Positions 6,306 through 8,186 of a stretch of DNA of 8,186 nucleotides are shown piece by piece (within the stretch, counting starts at the first letter, position 1; every line of letters starts with the position of its first letter). The DNA comes from JAISGQ01 sp964500965 (GTDB lineage: Bacteria; Bacillota; Clostridia; Oscillospirales; Acutalibacteraceae). The notes beneath the pieces are model-generated. The model had not been told where the DNA came from and made no database searches. It saw nothing but the letters and a program-made list of their open reading frames with translations. Made by a program: the position numbers and the translations under genes. The stretch lies in NCBI GenBank assembly GCA_964500965.1, contig CAZCQZ010000061.1, positions 1 through 8,186 of the forward strand. Reading direction: 5' to 3'.

Positions 6306-8125
6306 TATTTATCACTCCTTTCAACCATATCCTCCTCGGTATTGTACTGAGCAACGTAGGTTTCAAAATACATACCGCGCTTTTTCATAAGCTCACTGTG
6401 AGTGCCGCGTTCGGCAATTCTACCGTTGTCGAGAACGATTATTTCATCGGCATCTCTGACCGCACTTATTCTGTGGGCGACAATAATTTTCGAGCAGCCG
6501 TCAAGACGGTCAAGAGACTGCTGGATTTCGTATTCCGTTTCCATATCAAGAGCACTGGTAGCGTCATCGAGAATGAGAATTTTAGGCTTCTTGGCAAGCG
6601 CACGTGCGATGCTTATTCTCTGCTTCTGACCGCCGGACAGACCTACGCCGCGTTCACCGATTACCGTTTCATATCTGTCGGTGAGCTTGTCGATAAACTC
6701 AGCCGCGCCTGCATCTCTTGCGGCACTTTCCATTTCTTCCTGTGTAAGCTTTCCGTCAGAGCCGAGCTTGATGTTTTCGGCAATGGTGTCGGAAAACAGG
6801 AATACGTCCTGCATAACAGCCGCCATACTCTGTCGAAGGGTTTTAAGCCGAAGCTTGCGAATGTCAACGCCGTCAAGGGTGATTTCGCCGTCTGTCACAT
6901 CGTAAAATCTCTCTGCAAGGTTGATTATTGTACTCTTGCCTGAGCCGGTCATACCCATAATACCAAGGGTTGAGCCTTGCGGCACGGAAAAGCTGACATT
7001 TTCGAGAACGGTTTTGCCCTCCGGCATAAAGGAAACATTTTTAAATTCAAGGTCGCCTCTGAGGTCTTCAAGCTCAACGGGTGACTGAGGGTCAACAATA
7101 TCGGCTTCCTCGTTGAAAATTTTATTAAGCTTCTTTGCGGAAGCAAGAGCGGAAGCAAGCTCGTTGGCAAGCCAGCCGAGACATTCCATAGGCCATATTA
7201 TTTCGGTGGCGTAGGAAACAAAAGCTATAAGCTTGCCCTCGTCCATGTTTCCGGCAATGGGAGCAAGGAAACCGAGACTGAGGTAGCCTTTTTCCGCAAG
7301 TACAAGAACAGCACCGAGAACAGCAACAAGAACCGTAAGCAGACTTCCGATAACGTTGATGTATGGCTGATATGTACGGTACACCTTTGCAAGTACAAGG
7401 CTTGTGTCATAATACTTGCGGTTTTTGCTTCTGAATTTGAGTATTTCGTGTCCCTCACGGGAGAAAGCCTTTACAGTGCGAACACCGGCAAGATTTTCCT
7501 GAGCAACGGTTGTAAGCTCGGCGTTGACCTCACTTAAATCGCTGAATGATTCGTCAAGCTTCTTTTCCATTTTCAGAGCAACAATGCCGACTATTACCAT
7601 GAATACGATAGGAAGAAGGGTAAGAAGCGGACTGTAATTAAACATGCAGGCGAGGGTGGTTATGGTGTGAACGATACATTCGACAGTCAGAACGCCGGCA
7701 AATCCCAGCACAAACCAGACCTTGTCAACATCGTCCTTGATACGCGCCATAAGTTCACCGGTGTTGGTCTTATTGTAATAATTCATTGAAAGACCGGCAA
7801 CATGTGAGAAAAGGTCGCGGCGCATATCCCTGCCGATATAAACGCCTATCTTATCGGCTGTGTACTCCTTAAAATAGTTGGCAACAGCTCTGCCGATACC
7901 GAGAGCAAGCATTGCAAAGAGCAGAGGCATAATTATTGCCATGCGTTCTTCAAGAGAGCCGACATCGGCGGCAAGTCCTTCGTTGACTATCCTTTCCGTG
8001 ACCTGAGGCAGTAACGCTTTCAGACCGATTACAAAAGCAAGCATCACAATGGAAAAAAGGTACATTGCCCAATGCTTCTTCATGTAAGAAAGGGTTGATT
8101 TCTTCTGTGGTTTTTCCTTAGACAT
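6305..8125 (-). CDS. Heterodimeric ABC exporter, degenerate-site subunit (permease-ATPase fusion)
   Basis: This 606-residue half-transporter opens the two-gene operon. The membrane domain spans about residues 18-325 with six helices, and a longer external loop lies between helices 5 and 6 (about 278-297). The ATPase domain (about 358-595) has Walker A GMTGSGKST (391-399), Q-loop Gln439, a canonical signature LSGGQ (496-500), Walker B ILILDD (516-521) and switch His551. Two residues needed for hydrolysis are changed: Asp521 replaces the catalytic Glu, and the A-loop aromatic is absent (VSFMPEG, Pro368). Its own ATP site is therefore probably non-hydrolytic, while its LSGGQ completes the active site of the partner. 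This matches LmrC/BmrC/TM287-type subunits. The start ATG 8125-8123 has only a weak upstream AGG and no clear promoter in the 61 bases left in the window. The operon may therefore begin further upstream, for instance with a regulator. Confidence 0.94.
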   Translation of the reverse strand: MSKEKPQKKSTLSYMKKHWAMYLFSIVMLAFVIGLKALLPQVTERIVNEGLAADVGSLEERMAIIMPLLFAMLALGIGRAVANYFKEYTADKIGVYIGRDMRRDLFSHVAGLSMNYYNKTNTGELMARIKDDVDKVWFVLGFAGVLTVECIVHTITTLACMFNYSPLLTLLPIVFMVIVGIVALKMEKKLDESFSDLSEVNAELTTVAQENLAGVRTVKAFSREGHEILKFRSKNRKYYDTSLVLAKVYRTYQPYINVIGSLLTVLVAVLGAVLVLAEKGYLSLGFLAPIAGNMDEGKLIAFVSYATEIIWPMECLGWLANELASALASAKKLNKIFNEEADIVDPQSPVELEDLRGDLEFKNVSFMPEGKTVLENVSFSVPQGSTLGIMGMTGSGKSTIINLAERFYDVTDGEITLDGVDIRKLRLKTLRQSMAAVMQDVFLFSDTIAENIKLGSDGKLTQEEMESAARDAGAAEFIDKLTDRYETVIGERGVGLSGGQKQRISIARALAKKPKILILDDATSALDMETEYEIQQSLDRLDGCSKIIVAHRISAVRDADEIIVLDNGRIAERGTHSELMKKRGMYFETYVAQYNTEEDMVERSDK

Positions 8126-8186
8126 GATTTATAACCTGGTATAATTAAATCAGCCCCAGCAAATGAAATAACTATACACAATCCTT
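8126..8186. other. Leader of the ABC operon, nothing firm seen
   Basis: This AT-rich stretch upstream of the ABC operon holds no gene. On the minus strand it contains TATA-like words but no -35/-10 pair with acceptable spacing. The promoter, or an upstream operon gene, is probably outside the window. Confidence 0.3.

Overview
The window reads as chromosomal DNA of a Gram-positive, low-to-mid GC Firmicute, most likely a gut-type Clostridia (Ruminococcus/Eubacterium-like; this taxon is an inference). The signs are a sortase-type sorting tail, strong AGGAGG-type ribosome binding sites, an AGCS-family sodium symporter, a heterodimeric ABC exporter, and a bacterial class C group II intron fragment.

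Layout. Bases 1-204 are the 3' end of a rightward gene for a wall-anchored surface protein (EF-hand/dockerin-like tail, SPQTGD sorting signal, membrane anchor, basic tail). Bases 205-661 carry no convincing gene. They hold, on the minus strand, a well-formed domain V and domain VI of a class C group II intron (about 220-287), a 15-bp hairpin (324-358) and a perfect 20-bp hairpin (571-614) that terminates the next gene. Bases 662-1366 (minus) encode a single-pass membrane protein with an extracytoplasmic PDZ domain but no protease. It diverges from an AGCS-type sodium:amino-acid symporter (1528-2871, plus). Next come aroC (2971-4059, plus; chorismate synthase, last step of the shikimate pathway) and acpP (4201-4428, plus; acyl carrier protein). 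Each of these two has its own recognisable promoter, and acpP ends at a strong terminator shared with the convergent operon.

Bases 4509-8125 (minus) are a two-gene operon for a heterodimeric type IV ABC exporter. The upstream gene (6305-8125) has a degenerate ATP site (Walker B Asp-Asp, no A-loop aromatic) with a canonical LSGGQ. The downstream gene (4509-6305) has an intact Walker B Asp-Glu with a degenerate LSSGQ. Together they should make one consensus and one degenerate ATP site, as in BmrCD/LmrCD/TM287-288. The genes overlap by one base (TAATG), which suggests translational coupling.

The genes are mostly housekeeping and do not form one pathway. The most interesting stretch is the intergenic region at 205-661. 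It has an intron catalytic core without a maturase, lying downstream (on the minus strand) of a strong terminator, which is the kind of site class C introns target. No clearly new multi-gene system is visible.
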